The position numbers and the translations under genes were made by a program. Positions 1 to 12,888 of a DNA stretch of 64,000 nt are shown piece after piece. The stretch comes from Pectobacterium carotovorum. GTDB taxonomy: Bacteria; Pseudomonadota; Gammaproteobacteria; Enterobacterales; Enterobacteriaceae. Under the pieces are notes generated by a model. That model was not told the DNA's origin, did not search any database, and saw only the letters and a list, made by a program, of their open reading frames with translations. Location: the NCBI RefSeq assembly GCF_900129615.1, contig NZ_FQWI01000008.1, positions 1 to 64,000 on the forward strand, in the 5' to 3' direction. The stretch's first letter is position 1. Every line of letters starts with the position of its first letter.

Positions 1-242
<242 letters not shown>

Positions 243-296
243 TCAAATGCTCTCCCCCTATGGAGAGAGCACGGGATTTTGTTTTAACCCTGAGGC

Positions 297-2420
<2,124 letters not shown>

Positions 2421-2507
2421 CTATTTACTAGGGCGTTCAATTTAGTTAACCCAAGCGGGTTGGCTATTTTTAGCGCCCGCTTGGTTAGCATGACTACAGC
2501 GAAGGGA

Positions 2508-3449
<942 letters not shown>

Positions 3450-3530
3450 TCAAAAAGCTCCTGGGTTTTGCTTCGTAAACACGTAATAAATCGCCTCATG
3501 TTTGCGCAAGGCAAAGTATGAGGACGCAGA

Positions 3531-3559
3531 ATTTTAGGGCTGGCAGTGGAAGGAGTCAA
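3531..3559 (-). promoter_or_regulatory. str operon promoter
   Basis: Read on the minus strand, a -35 hexamer TTGACT (3554-3559) is separated by exactly 17 bases from a -10 hexamer TAAAAT (3531-3536). This closely resembles the E. coli str operon promoter as I recall it (TTGACA, 17 bases, TAAAAT). It lies about 80 bases upstream of the rpsL start and just after the end of tusB, so it would drive rpsL-rpsG-fusA-tuf. Confidence 0.8.
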
Positions 3560-3580
3560 GAAATATACAAAAATTCGGCG

Positions 3581-3868
3581 TTACCACGCGAGTTGCTGCG
3601 GGTGCTCCACTGTCAGTTGAACAAACTGATTATAGTCAATGAGTGTCACATTGTTTGAAATTTGTTCAGTCATTCCTCTTGCCGCCGTATCAGGCTGGAG
3701 CGCATAGAGAAGAACCGCTGAATCAAGAAGACGCTGAATAATATCTCCACCAGCCAGCGCAGCGATAACACCGTCTTGCAATAAGACCAACGCATCACCC
3801 TGCCCCACACTGCGCAAAAGTGCATCCAGGTCAACGTGATAAGGAGAACGTGAGAGCGTATGCAGCAT
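3581..3868 (-). CDS. tusB: tRNA 2-thiouridine synthesis sulfur-relay protein TusB
   Basis: TusB is the small subunit of the TusBCD heterohexamer, which passes persulfide sulfur from TusA to TusE for 2-thiouridine formation at tRNA wobble position 34. The 95-residue product begins MLHTLSRSPYHVDLDALL, the family signature, and ends in an aromatic LAW tail. It is last in a tight yheO-tusD-tusC-tusB cluster, with a 17-base gap after tusC, directly upstream of the str promoter. This order matches E. coli. Confidence 0.96.
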   Translation of the reverse strand: MLHTLSRSPYHVDLDALLRSVGQGDALVLLQDGVIAALAGGDIIQRLLDSAVLLYALQPDTAARGMTEQISNNVTLIDYNQFVQLTVEHPQQLAW

Positions 3869-3885
3869 AAAGGGGAAATCCGTCG

Positions 3886-4245
3886 CTAGAATGAAAGGAT
3901 GGAATGATAATCGGCCAGCTTACTGCGCCATGCTTGCGGCGCTAATAGTTCGACATCCAAAACCCAGTCTGTCTCTATACTCAGCCCACGCTGACGCACA
4001 GATGTCTCGCACAGATAGCAACATTCAATATCGTACAATGGCAGCACACCAAACGTTGCGATGTAATTACGCATCAAAATCTTTTCCGGCTGTTGATGCG
4101 GCAGCAGTTGCAGTACGCCATCACCAATAAAAAATACGCCAATCTCTTCCGTCAGTGCTGACATCGCCAATAGCGCATCCAGCCCTTCCCGCCCGGAAGC
4201 ACTCCCATGTGGAGCATGCGTAAAAACAAATGCGACTCGCTTCAT
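3886..4245 (-). CDS. tusC: Sulfur-relay protein TusC
   Basis: TusC is the second subunit of the TusBCD sulfurtransferase complex. The 119-residue product has the DsrF-like N-terminus [27 protein letters not shown] and keeps the family's length. It starts 9 bases after tusD ends and is followed at 17 bases by tusB, indicating one transcript. Confidence 0.96.
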   Translation of the reverse strand: MKRVAFVFTHAPHGSASGREGLDALLAMSALTEEIGVFFIGDGVLQLLPHQQPEKILMRNYIATFGVLPLYDIECCYLCETSVRQRGLSIETDWVLDVELLAPQAWRSKLADYHSILSF

Positions 4246-4254
4246 AACGCTACC

Positions 4255-4644
4255 TTAAAACTGAATGACCCGATCGCAGGTCAGCACCGATTGCGCCAGT
4301 TCACCTAACCCGCTCAGAACAAAGCCGGGTTGCAGATTCGCTCCCGCAAGATTGAGCTGAGCGGCTTGCTGCGCGTCGGTCACGCCCCGCCGCAGCGCCG
4401 CGGCAACGCAGACATTCAGCGCTACCTGATGCGTTTCACCCAACTGCTGCCAGGCGCGTACAAGATCAAACTCATCATTAGCGGGGGACGTTAGCTGGTT
4501 GGCATTTAGCACGCCTTCCCGATAGAAGAACACACTTTTCAGCCTGTGCCCTTCAGCCAACAGCGCCTGTGCAAACTGCAACGCACTGCTCGCTTGCTGT
4601 GTGCCATAAGCCGGGCCTGTCACCAGCAAACAGTAATTCAGCAT
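4255..4644 (-). CDS. tusD: Sulfur-relay protein TusD
   Basis: TusD is the catalytic subunit of TusBCD and accepts the persulfide from TusA on a conserved cysteine. In this 129-residue protein that residue is Cys79 in the segment [14 protein letters not shown], equivalent to Cys78 of E. coli. The N-terminus ([20 protein letters not shown]) and C-terminus (LTCDRVIQF) are typical. The ATG overlaps the yheO stop codon by one base (TAATG), so yheO and tusD are probably translationally coupled. Confidence 0.97.
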   Translation of the reverse strand: MLNYCLLVTGPAYGTQQASSALQFAQALLAEGHRLKSVFFYREGVLNANQLTSPANDEFDLVRAWQQLGETHQVALNVCVAAALRRGVTDAQQAAQLNLAGANLQPGFVLSGLGELAQSVLTCDRVIQF

Positions 4645-5366
4645 TAACGTTCGTGCCCGCTGAAGTCGCCGCTTTTGAATTGACGAATATAAAGATAGAC
4701 CGTGTGTTTGGAGATATTGAGGCGTTCGGCGACCTGGTTGATGGCGTCTTTAATATCGAAGATGCCTTTCTCATACAGGCTCAGTACGATTTGGCGATTT
4801 TTCGCATTATTGGAGACGTTGCGATCCGCATTGACTTCCTCAATAGAGAATTCCAGCGTTTGTGCCACGAGATCATCAACGGATGACGCAAAGTTAACGG
4901 AAGAGGCGGCATCATGCGTTTCAGGTGGAATAAAGGTCTGCACGATTTGGGAAAAAGGTACATCCAGATTCATGTTGATACACAGCAGCCCAATCACGCG
5001 CTGATCGCGATTACGGATCGCAATCGTCACTGACTTCATCAACACGCCGCTTTTTGCCCGGGTAAAATAGGCTTTCGACACGCTGCTATCTTCACCTGCC
5101 ATGTCATGCAGCATGCGCAATGCAAGATCCGTAATCGGCGAGCCAATCTTCCTACCAGTATGTTCCCCATTCGCAATACGCACAGCGGAACATTTAAGAT
5201 CCTCAAGCGAGTGCAACACAATCTCACAATGCTCGCCAATCAACATGGCCAAGCCATCAACCACCGCTTCATACGATTTCAGGATCTCATAGTCCGTTTG
5301 ACTGAAAGGACGTTCATCCAGCAAATCAAGCTCATAAGATTCGCCAGATACAAGCGAATTAGACAT
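4644..5366 (-). CDS. yheO: YheO-family PAS/HTH transcriptional regulator
   Basis: This is a probable DNA-binding regulator with an N-terminal YheO-type PAS domain (about residues 20-135) and a C-terminal helix-turn-helix ([18 protein letters not shown]). The in vivo targets of the family are poorly known. I chose the ATG at 5366, giving [20 protein letters not shown] and 240 residues. It has a GAGG ribosome-binding site and aligns with the E. coli start, whereas the ATG 24 bases upstream has no such site. It heads the yheO-tusDCB cluster. The next gene leftward in E. coli order, fkpA, is displaced here by about 7.5 kb of accessory genes. Confidence 0.93.
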   Translation of the reverse strand: MSNSLVSGESYELDLLDERPFSQTDYEILKSYEAVVDGLAMLIGEHCEIVLHSLEDLKCSAVRIANGEHTGRKIGSPITDLALRMLHDMAGEDSSVSKAYFTRAKSGVLMKSVTIAIRNRDQRVIGLLCINMNLDVPFSQIVQTFIPPETHDAASSVNFASSVDDLVAQTLEFSIEEVNADRNVSNNAKNRQIVLSLYEKGIFDIKDAINQVAERLNISKHTVYLYIRQFKSGDFSGHER

Positions 5367-5466
5367 GGCAGACACCACCCTCAACGTCATCTATTTATTT
5401 TGTATTGACAGGGGACACAGTCTAGCAAATGTCCACACTCGCGTCCCTGAATTTAACGGGCTACCT

Positions 5467-5483
5467 CTTAAGGTTGTATTAAT
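5467..5483 (+). promoter_or_regulatory. Candidate PmrA box upstream of pmrC
   Basis: The sequence CTTAAG-GTTGT-ATTAAT fits the direct-repeat PmrA (BasR) box YTTAAK-N5-YTTAAK at 11 of 12 positions, with A instead of a pyrimidine at the first base of the second half. It ends about 60 bases before the pmrC start codon, where an activator site would lie, and the gene for the cognate regulator is second in the same operon. This suggests autoregulation. Confidence 0.65.
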
Positions 5484-5544
5484 TTAACCCCGCTAGAGTC
5501 AGCGTCTTCTTTCCTCTCCATCATGGAAATAACGAGAGACGTGT

Positions 5545-7191
5545 ATGAAAAAACTAATACCGATGGGTAGACCACACGTGAGCAGCATCACGTTCGTGCT
5601 GATATTTTCTGCCTTTATTACTCTGGTTCAGAACATCGCCTACTACCGCCAGACGCTGCAACTGCTGGACACGACAAACTGGATCAATATTCCTTTCTTT
5701 CTCAGCATGCCCGTTGTGATTTTCGCGGTGCTGAATATTATTTTCACACTGCTGGCAGTACCTTATCTGCGTAAGGCCGTCATTGTTTTCTTCCTGCTGT
5801 CCGGTGCCGCCGTGCAATACTTTATGCTGAACTACGGCATCATCATTGACCGGACCATGATCCAAAATATTGTGGAGACGACGGCCAGCGAGTCCTTTTC
5901 ACTGCTTACGCCGCAGCTTGTCGCCTGGGTATTCTTTATTGGCGTCATTCCTGCTGCACTCGCCATGTGGATAAAAATAAAGCCCGCCAAGCCGACAACG
6001 CTCTATATTGGCATGCGCTTTCTCAGCGTCATTATTTCGTTATTCGCCATTTTATCTGTCGCGGCATTCTTTTATAAAGATTACGCATCGTTCATGCGTA
6101 ATAACAAAGAGTTGGTCAAAGCGATTACGCCCAGCAATATTGTGGCGGCCAGCTTGTCCTACCATAAACATAGTGTGCTGGCTAATTTGCCTCTGGAACA
6201 AATTGGTCTGGATGCCCATAAAGTGCCGTCACCGTCCCCAACGGCAAAAAAGAACCTGGTTATTCTGGTCGTAGGTGAAACCTCGCGAGCGCAAAACTTT
6301 TCGCTGGGAGGCTACGGGAAAGAGACCAATCCGCTGCTGGCGAAAGACAACGTTATCTATTTTGAAAACACGTCATCGTGTGGCACCTCAACGGGCGTTT
6401 CCGTTCCCTGCATGTTTTCCAACATGCCGCGCCAAAGTTTTAACGGCGATTTAGCCAGCCATCAGGAAGGGCTGCTGGATATATTACAACGGGCAAAAGT
6501 TAACGTGCTCTGGCAGGAAAATGATGGCGGCTGCAAAGATGCCTGTACACATGTGCCAACGGTTGATGTGACATCGCTGAAACTGCCGGGACTATGCACC
6601 AACGGCGAATGCCACGATGAAGCGTTATTCCACGGCGTCGAAGACTATATTAATAAGCTCGATAACGACGGAATTATCGTATTACATACGATAGGCAGCC
6701 ACGGCCCGAGTTATTACCAGCGCTATCCTGACGCCTTTAAGAAATTTACCCCAACGTGTGATACCAATCAGATTCAAACCTGTACGCAGGAAGCGCTGAC
6801 CAACACATATGACAATACGATCCTGTATGTCGATTTTGTTCTGGATAAAGCGATCAATTTATTGAAACAGCATCAGGATAAATTTAATACGTCGCTGGTT
6901 TACCTGTCTGACCACGGCGAATCGTTAGGGGAAAACGGCATCTACCTGCATAGCATGCCCTACTCTATTGCGCCGAAGCAGCAAACGCATGTGCCGATGT
7001 TGATGTGGTTATCAACGGGTTATCAGCAACAGCAAGCCATTCAGGACACCTGCCTGCACCAGAACGCGAAACAGCTGGATTACTCGCAAGATAATCTTTT
7101 CCATACCATACTGGGGATGTTTACTATCGCCACGAAAGAATATCAGCCTCAGCTCGATATCCTTCAGCCGTGCAGGGATAAGGCAACATGA
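5545..7191 (+). CDS. pmrC: Lipid A phosphoethanolamine transferase (PmrC/EptA type)
   Basis: This is an inner-membrane enzyme with a periplasmic catalytic domain that adds phosphoethanolamine to lipid A phosphate, lowering surface charge and binding of cationic peptides. The 548-residue product has about five N-terminal membrane segments (residues 14-180), then an alkaline-phosphatase-fold domain. Seen residues are the metal ligand Glu245 in [10 protein letters not shown] and the nucleophile Thr283 in [13 protein letters not shown], flanked by Cys279 and Cys289 that match the first disulfide of MCR-1/EptA, plus the [11 protein letters not shown] motif. The stop overlaps the pmrA start (ATGA). 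A PmrA-box-like site lies upstream. Which phosphate or core sugar is modified cannot be read from sequence. Confidence 0.93.
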   Translation: MKKLIPMGRPHVSSITFVLIFSAFITLVQNIAYYRQTLQLLDTTNWINIPFFLSMPVVIFAVLNIIFTLLAVPYLRKAVIVFFLLSGAAVQYFMLNYGIIIDRTMIQNIVETTASESFSLLTPQLVAWVFFIGVIPAALAMWIKIKPAKPTTLYIGMRFLSVIISLFAILSVAAFFYKDYASFMRNNKELVKAITPSNIVAASLSYHKHSVLANLPLEQIGLDAHKVPSPSPTAKKNLVILVVGETSRAQNFSLGGYGKETNPLLAKDNVIYFENTSSCGTSTGVSVPCMFSNMPRQSFNGDLASHQEGLLDILQRAKVNVLWQENDGGCKDACTHVPTVDVTSLKLPGLCTNGECHDEALFHGVEDYINKLDNDGIIVLHTIGSHGPSYYQRYPDAFKKFTPTCDTNQIQTCTQEALTNTYDNTILYVDFVLDKAINLLKQHQDKFNTSLVYLSDHGESLGENGIYLHSMPYSIAPKQQTHVPMLMWLSTGYQQQQAIQDTCLHQNAKQLDYSQDNLFHTILGMFTIATKEYQPQLDILQPCRDKAT

Positions 7192-7856
7192 AATTATTGA
7201 TTGTTGAAGACGATAAGCTGTTGCAGGAAGGATTATTATTGGCGTTGAGTCACGAAGGTTATGCCTGCGATTGTGCAGGCACGGCCAAAGAAGCGGACGC
7301 GCTCATCAGCAGCGCGCATTACAGTCTGGTTATTCTCGATCTTGGCCTACCAGATGAAGATGGGCTCACCTTGCTGTCACGCTGGCGTAAGAATCATTAC
7401 CAGCATCCCGTACTCATCTTAACCGCACGGGATAAGGTAAACGACCGCGTCAGCGGGCTGGATGTCGGCGCAGACGATTACCTTGCCAAGCCTTTCGCTC
7501 TGACGGAATTACAGGCGCGCGTACGCGCGCTGATTCGCCGCAATCAGGGTTCAAGCAACAGCAAAATACAGGTCGACAACATTACGCTGGATTTAAACAA
7601 TCAACAGGTGTTGCTGGATGACAAGCCAGTGGTGCTGACGCCGAAAGAGTTTGCGATACTGTCCCGCCTGGTGCTGAAAGCCGGCTCTCAGGTACATCGT
7701 GAGGTTCTGCATCAGGATATTTATGCCTGGAACGATGACCCGTCTTCCAACTCACTGGAAGTGCATATCCACAATCTGCGTCACAAGATAGGGAAAGACC
7801 GCATCCGAACCCTGCGAGGTTTTGGCTATCTGCTGACTAAAGGCGAACAACCATGA
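7188..7856 (+). CDS. pmrA: PmrA/BasR response regulator
   Basis: This is an OmpR-family response regulator of 222 residues, the same length as E. coli BasR. The receiver domain has the acidic pocket E7-D8-D9, the phosphoacceptor Asp51 in [12 protein letters not shown], and the conserved Thr and Lys (TARD, KPF). The C-terminal winged helix runs from about residue 128 with LTPKEFAIL and the recognition region [14 protein letters not shown]. Sequence similarity runs along the whole length to BasR/PmrA rather than to QseB or PhoP. It overlaps pmrC and pmrB by 4 bases each (ATGA), so the three form one operon. It probably activates this operon through the upstream box. Confidence 0.93.
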   Translation: MKLLIVEDDKLLQEGLLLALSHEGYACDCAGTAKEADALISSAHYSLVILDLGLPDEDGLTLLSRWRKNHYQHPVLILTARDKVNDRVSGLDVGADDYLAKPFALTELQARVRALIRRNQGSSNSKIQVDNITLDLNNQQVLLDDKPVVLTPKEFAILSRLVLKAGSQVHREVLHQDIYAWNDDPSSNSLEVHIHNLRHKIGKDRIRTLRGFGYLLTKGEQP

Positions 7857-8947
7857 AGAGCGATGCCGACACCGTCACCAGCATGCGCCGTCGTTTGGTG
7901 CTGGCACTGGGCGGCATCCTGCTCGTCTGTCAGATGATTAGCGTATTCTGGCTTTGGCACGAAAGCGAAGAGCAGATCAGCCTACTGGTTGATAAATCCC
8001 TAAGCGCCAGCGCCCAGAACATGCAGATCGACCAAGAGATTAATGAGGCGATCGCCTCGCTCAGTATCCCAAGTCTGGTAATGGTCATTCTGACATTGCT
8101 CATGTGCTTTCAGGCGGTCAGTTGGATCACGCGTCCGCTTTCCCGCCTACAGGAAGAATTGCAGGATCGGACGGCGGAAAACCTGGAGCCGCTGCCACAG
8201 CAGAGTGACATTAAAGAAATCGCTGCTGTCACCCATACTATCAACCAGCTTTTTCAACGTCTGGACGAAACGTTGAAACGCGACAGGCAGTTTACTGCGG
8301 ATGTCGCACATGAATTACGGACTCCACTATCCGGTATTCGACTACACCTCGAACTGCACCAGCAACAACATCAGATTGACTGTAGTTCGCTCATCAAACG
8401 CATTGATAAGATGGTGAAAACAGTGGAACAACTTTTGCTGCTTGCACGTGTCGGGCAAGAGTTTTCAGCGGGCCATCAGCAAAATGTCGCACTCCTGAAA
8501 GACGTCATTTTTCCTATGCAGGATGAACTGGCCGAGATGCTGCAAAAGCGTGAGCAGACGCTGAAATGGGTATTACCGCCAGAAGATATCACTCTGCGTG
8601 GTGATGCCACGCTGCTCCAGTTACTGCTACGCAACCTGGTAGAAAACGCCTATCGCTATAGCCCGGAAGCCAGCCAGATCACCGTAAGCCTGAGCACACT
8701 GCAACATATTGAACTACAGGTTGAGGATGAAGGGCCGGGGATCGACGAAAGCAAGGTCGGTGAATTGAGTAAGGCGTTCGTTCGCATGGACAGTCGCTAT
8801 GGCGGTATCGGTCTCGGGCTAAGTATCGTGACGCGCATTGCTCAGTTGCACGATGGAAAATTTTTCCTCTGCAACCGACCGCAACGCTCCGGTGCACTCG
8901 CTCGCGTGGTGCTCACCGCCCCTGACGAATCCCCTTATGAGGCCTGA
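7853..8947 (+). CDS. pmrB: PmrB/BasS sensor histidine kinase
   Basis: This is the membrane sensor kinase partner of PmrA, 364 residues. Two membrane helices (about 14-35 and 68-92) flank a very short periplasmic loop. That loop carries two ExxE motifs, E37-S-E-E40 and E62-I-N-E65, the motif type reported to bind ferric iron in Salmonella PmrB. HAMP follows, then the phosphoacceptor His153 in [14 protein letters not shown], an N box ([14 protein letters not shown]), and G boxes ([16 protein letters not shown]). It is the last gene of pmrCAB and ends 88 bases before the convergent glyA-type gene. The iron-sensing role is inferred from the motifs. Confidence 0.93.
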   Translation: MKSDADTVTSMRRRLVLALGGILLVCQMISVFWLWHESEEQISLLVDKSLSASAQNMQIDQEINEAIASLSIPSLVMVILTLLMCFQAVSWITRPLSRLQEELQDRTAENLEPLPQQSDIKEIAAVTHTINQLFQRLDETLKRDRQFTADVAHELRTPLSGIRLHLELHQQQHQIDCSSLIKRIDKMVKTVEQLLLLARVGQEFSAGHQQNVALLKDVIFPMQDELAEMLQKREQTLKWVLPPEDITLRGDATLLQLLLRNLVENAYRYSPEASQITVSLSTLQHIELQVEDEGPGIDESKVGELSKAFVRMDSRYGGIGLGLSIVTRIAQLHDGKFFLCNRPQRSGALARVVLTAPDESPYEA

Positions 8948-9035
8948 AGAACAAACCTAGCGAGTCTACGCCGAATAACACAGATATACGGCACATCCAT
9001 GTGCACGAAACGCCTATGTCTTAAAACCCTATGCC

Positions 9036-10307
9036 CTATCGATACACAGGATAACGATGGCACAGCGCGACCACCAGCTTGCGAACCCGATCGCGCATCG
9101 CCGTTAATTCCTCATTCCCAATACTCAGTGCATCCAGCACGTCACATAGCCACCCCGCCAGTTGCTCACACTCCGCGACACCGAAACCGCGCGTCGTCAC
9201 AGCTGGCGTACCAATACGCAGGCCCGAGGTAACAAAAGGCGAACGTGGGTCGTTAGGCACCGAATTCTTATTTGCCGTGATATAAGCCTCGCTCAGCGCA
9301 GCATCGGCATCCTTACCGGTATACGGCTTGTCGGACAGGTCGATCAGCAGCAAGTGGTTGTCGGTGCCACCAGAGACGATCTTGTAACCACGCTGCTGGA
9401 GGATACGCGCCATTGCCCGGGCATTGGCCACCACTTGACGTTGATAAACCGTGAACTCAGGGCGTAACGCTTCCTTGAAGGCTACCGCTTTAGCCGCAAT
9501 GATATGCATCAACGGGCCACCTTGAATGCCGGGGAACACGGCGGAATTCAGCTTTTTGTAAAAATCCTCGCTCTGCCCCTTGGCCAAAATAATCCCACCG
9601 CGCGGGCCGCGCAGGGTCTTATGGGTGGTACTGGTCACGACATGTGCGTGAGGGAGCGGGTTCGGGTATTCACCTGCGGCCACCAAACCTGCAACATGCG
9701 CCATATCCACCCAAAAGATCGCGCCCACCTTGTCAGCAATCGCGCGCATCCGCGCCCAGTCCTTGTGACGTGAATAGGCGGAGAACCCGCCTATCAGCAT
9801 TTTTGGCCGGGTTTCCAAGGCAATACGTTCCATTTCGTCGTAGTCGATAAGCCCTGTTTCAGGATCAAGCCCATAAGGTACGATCTGGTAGTGACGGCCG
9901 GAGAAGTTGGATGGGTTACCGTGGGTCAGATGTCCGCCCTGAGCCAGATTCATCCCCATCACGGTGTCACCCGGGTTAGTCAATGCCAGAAACACGGCAG
10001 CATTAGCCTGAGCACCGGCATGGGGCTGGACGTTGGCATAATCACAGTCAAACAGCACTTTAGCTCGCTCGATAGCCAGACGTTCGGCTACGTCTACATA
10101 CTCGCAGCCGCTGTAGTAGCGCTTGCCGGGGTAACCTTCTGCATATTTGTTGGTGAACACGGAATTCTGAATCGCCATCACCAGCGGACTGGCATAGTTC
10201 TCTGAAGCGATAAGTTCAATATGGGTTTCCTGACGGTGTTCTTCATGCAGAATGGCATCGGCCAACTCGGGGTCAAAATCCGTGAGAGTCAAAGAGGTGT
10301 CATACAT
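9036..10307 (-). CDS. Serine hydroxymethyltransferase, accessory paralogue
   Basis: This is a PLP-dependent enzyme of the SHMT family (serine plus tetrahydrofolate to glycine plus methylene-tetrahydrofolate, or threonine-aldolase-type side reactions). The 423-residue product keeps the core motifs: [31 protein letters not shown], the PLP lysine in [16 protein letters not shown], and [20 protein letters not shown]. One glycine-rich loop reads HAGAQAN where E. coli GlyA has HSGSQAN. It is not in the position of the housekeeping glyA of E. coli, and it lies beside two other PLP-fold genes, a YggS-like gene 35 bases upstream on the same strand and a divergent MocR regulator. It is therefore probably a second, specialised copy; its true substrate is unknown. 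Confidence 0.88.
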   Translation of the reverse strand: MYDTSLTLTDFDPELADAILHEEHRQETHIELIASENYASPLVMAIQNSVFTNKYAEGYPGKRYYSGCEYVDVAERLAIERAKVLFDCDYANVQPHAGAQANAAVFLALTNPGDTVMGMNLAQGGHLTHGNPSNFSGRHYQIVPYGLDPETGLIDYDEMERIALETRPKMLIGGFSAYSRHKDWARMRAIADKVGAIFWVDMAHVAGLVAAGEYPNPLPHAHVVTSTTHKTLRGPRGGIILAKGQSEDFYKKLNSAVFPGIQGGPLMHIIAAKAVAFKEALRPEFTVYQRQVVANARAMARILQQRGYKIVSGGTDNHLLLIDLSDKPYTGKDADAALSEAYITANKNSVPNDPRSPFVTSGLRIGTPAVTTRGFGVAECEQLAGWLCDVLDALSIGNEELTAMRDRVRKLVVALCHRYPVYR

Positions 10308-10342
10308 GGGGCATCATCCTAATACGTTAATCATGGTTTTTT

Positions 10343-11155
10343 TTAAAGACTTGCTTCTGTGCTGGTTTCATCAGGCCAGTAGTAGCTATCCGGTAGCGGA
10401 CGGGCGCCAAAGATAGCCTGACCGACGCGTACGACGGTGGCGCCTTCCTCAATGGCTATTTCAAAATCGCCGGACATTCCCATGGATAATTCATCCAGCT
10501 CGATGCCGACAGGGGCGTTTTGCTGCAATTTATCGCGTAGGTTACGCAGTCGGATGAAACACTGGCGCACGCGTTCAGCCTCGCTGGAGAACAACGCCAG
10601 CGTCATGAGCCCGCGCACACGTAGCATAGGGAATGCAGGAAGAGCCTGAATAAAAGTGGGTACGTCTTCAGGAGACAGGCCGTACTTACTGGCCTCACCG
10701 GAGGTATTAACCTGCACGAATACATCCAGAGAACGTCCTTCAACGTGTAAGCGGCGATCCAACGCTTCAGCCAGCCGCAGGCTGTCCAACGCTTGAAATT
10801 CGGTAGCAAAGCGTGCCACCAGCTTAGCCTTGTTGGTTTGCAGATGACCAATGACCGACCACTGTAAGTCGGCTAAGTCCTGCATAGCTTCCCATTTGCG
10901 GTACGCCTCCTGCACCTTGTTCTCGCCCAATATCCGGCAACCTGCCGTATGGGCCATACGCAGGCGACTTTCCGGTTTAGTTTTGCTGACTGGCAGCAGT
11001 CGCACTGTTGCAGGATCGCGGCCGACGCGGTGACAGGCCGCCGCGATGCGCATCTGTACCGCCGCCAGATTAAGTTGGAAATCCTCAACTGTGGCAGCTT
11101 CGGGATAACGACCGTGGCTGTCGTGGCAGGTAGGTGTATCGGAAGGTATCGGCAT
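10343..11155 (-). CDS. YggS/PLPBP-like PLP-binding protein (alanine racemase N-terminal fold)
   Basis: This is a single-domain PLP-binding protein of the YggS/PROSC family, which manages free PLP and affects amino-acid pools without a proven catalytic activity. The 270-residue product is longer than usual (about 230) because of a roughly 25-residue N-terminal extension. The PLP lysine is in LLPVSKTKPESRL, followed by GENKVQEAYRKW, WSVIGHLQTNKAK, and the phosphate-binding end (LSMGMSGDFEIAIEEGATVVRVG). An AGGAG ribosome-binding site precedes the ATG at 11155. It is probably co-transcribed with the downstream SHMT-like gene and is divergent from the MocR regulator. It is likely an extra paralogue rather than the housekeeping yggS. 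Confidence 0.88.
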   Translation of the reverse strand: MPIPSDTPTCHDSHGRYPEAATVEDFQLNLAAVQMRIAAACHRVGRDPATVRLLPVSKTKPESRLRMAHTAGCRILGENKVQEAYRKWEAMQDLADLQWSVIGHLQTNKAKLVARFATEFQALDSLRLAEALDRRLHVEGRSLDVFVQVNTSGEASKYGLSPEDVPTFIQALPAFPMLRVRGLMTLALFSSEAERVRQCFIRLRNLRDKLQQNAPVGIELDELSMGMSGDFEIAIEEGATVVRVGQAIFGARPLPDSYYWPDETSTEASL

Positions 11156-11258
11156 CAGCTTAACTCCTGATGAAGAGGATGAATGGATTGTGAAACGTAT
11201 TTATAGATTTAAAATAGCCGGATGTTCCCCACCATTTTTTTGATAATAGGCAGACCAA

Positions 11259-12752
11259 TTGTTCAAACATGCCCAGCTTGAATCTGTCAAAGCCTGGATT
11301 GGCGATCCCGCACACGGTGCTTTACCCCTGCACGCCCGTATCCAGCGAGCTATTCGTCAGTTAATCCTCGATGGCATTCTCGACGTGGGAAAATCCTTAC
11401 CCGCCTCACGCACGCTGGCGACATCACTCGGGGTTTCACGTGATACGGTCGAATCGGCTTACAGTCAGCTTCATGCAGAAGGGTTCATTGAGCGTCGTGT
11501 TGGCAGCGGCAGTTTCGTGTCGGAACGGGCAAAGCGTCGGTCAGGACGTGGCAAAGCCCGGAAAGCAGGAGATAGCAAAGCAGAACTGCGCCTCAGCCAA
11601 CGTGGCAGCGCCATGTTCCAGAATGGCGGTGTACGTGATTTCATCGTACCGCGAGCGTTCGCGCCCGGCGTGCCGGAAACACGTAATTTTCCTCTCCAAA
11701 CATGGGAACGATTGGAACGGCAGGTGCTAAAAGAATATGGCACTCAGGCACTGCTGCACAGCCCACCGCAGGGTATGGAAGCGCTGAGACACGCCATCGC
11801 AGACTATGTCAATCTTGAACGAGGAGCCCGTGCCACACCCGATCGTGTGTTGGTGTTGACCAGCTCCCAGCAAGCATTAACTCTCTGCGCGAATGTGCTG
11901 ATGGATGCTGGCGATCGGATCTTCCTTGAAGATCCCGTGTACCACGGCGCACGCAAGGCTTTCGAGGCTGCCGGGCTCGCGTGCGTACCGATACCGTTAG
12001 ATACCGATGGCTTGCAGGTCGAACGCCTGCTTGAAGCAAGCAGCGACCATCACACGCCCGCCAAAGCCGTATTCCTGACGCCATCACACCAGTTTCCAAC
12101 CGGTGCGACGCTGGCGCTAGATCGAAGGCTAGCCGTTATCGAATGGGCGCGGCAGCACCAAAGCTGGATTATTGAAGACGACTACGACAGCGAGTTTCAC
12201 TACGCGGGCAAACCCACTGCCTGCGTGCAGGGGCTCGACCCCCACGATCGTACGATCTACATCGGCACCTTCACCAAATCACTGTTTCCTGGCCTGCGCA
12301 TCGGCTACATGATACTCCCGCAGCCACTGGTTGCTCCGATGACCGTGGGCCGCACGCTGATGGATGGGCACAGTGCGCCCATTCCACAACTCACGCTGGC
12401 TCGTTTTATCGAAGGTGGACACTTCGGTGCCCATGTCCGCACGATGCGCACCATTTACGCGGAACGGCGCGATGTGCTGGCACGGCTGGTACGCCAGCAT
12501 CTTACTGACTTCGTAGAGCCACGTGTGCCAACCGGAGGCATGCAGATGCCCTGTGTCTTTATCCGTGACATCCCTGAGCACGACGCGGTGGAATCTGCAC
12601 GCCGAGCCGGGATCGATCTGCTGGGGCTGACAGCGCTGTATGCGTCGGGCCACCATAAAGCAGGCTTCCTCATGGGGTTTGCTGCACACGCCCCGCATGA
12701 ACTGGAAGCGGCGGTCAAGACGTTGGCGAAGGTACTACGCGCGCTGTGCTGA
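11259..12752 (+). CDS. MocR/PdxR-type regulator (GntR wHTH fused to aminotransferase fold)
   Basis: This is a transcription factor of the MocR class. An N-terminal GntR-type winged helix (about residues 22-90; PASRTLATSLGVSRDTVESAYSQL) is joined by a basic linker to a class I aminotransferase-like domain. That domain has a PLP lysine in IGTFTKSLFPGLRIGY and an aspartate in IIEDDYDSEFHY. Such proteins sense PLP or PLP adducts of amino acids (PdxR, GabR). The 497-residue frame has no in-frame ATG near its beginning and a stop 9 bases upstream, so translation must start at the TTG at 11259, behind AGG. It is divergent from the YggS-like and SHMT-like genes, which it probably controls. Confidence 0.9.
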   Translation: MFKHAQLESVKAWIGDPAHGALPLHARIQRAIRQLILDGILDVGKSLPASRTLATSLGVSRDTVESAYSQLHAEGFIERRVGSGSFVSERAKRRSGRGKARKAGDSKAELRLSQRGSAMFQNGGVRDFIVPRAFAPGVPETRNFPLQTWERLERQVLKEYGTQALLHSPPQGMEALRHAIADYVNLERGARATPDRVLVLTSSQQALTLCANVLMDAGDRIFLEDPVYHGARKAFEAAGLACVPIPLDTDGLQVERLLEASSDHHTPAKAVFLTPSHQFPTGATLALDRRLAVIEWARQHQSWIIEDDYDSEFHYAGKPTACVQGLDPHDRTIYIGTFTKSLFPGLRIGYMILPQPLVAPMTVGRTLMDGHSAPIPQLTLARFIEGGHFGAHVRTMRTIYAERRDVLARLVRQHLTDFVEPRVPTGGMQMPCVFIRDIPEHDAVESARRAGIDLLGLTALYASGHHKAGFLMGFAAHAPHELEAAVKTLAKVLRALC

Positions 12753-12845
12753 TGATGGGTCGCGGTGGTGGATAACAGATAGGTGCCGTCACGGTTAACA
12801 GGAAAGGGATTCAATCGCAGGGAAGTGATGGTGAAACAAAAAAAA

Positions 12846-12865
12846 CCGCAGGCCAGTGCCTGCGG
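12846..12865 (-). terminator. fkpA rho-independent terminator
   Basis: An 8-bp perfect stem CCGCAGGC/GCCTGCGG with a CAGT loop is followed, reading the minus strand, by a run of eight T. It lies just after the fkpA stop codon. The plus-strand side has no T-run, so it serves fkpA. Confidence 0.85.
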
Positions 12866-12888
12866 TCATATTACTACTATCGAGATGC

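Noticed and set aside
5545-7191. Mobile mcr-type colistin resistance gene
   Set aside because: The transferase is in a native pmrCAB operon with its own regulators and a PmrA-box-like site. No insertion sequence or plasmid gene is nearby.
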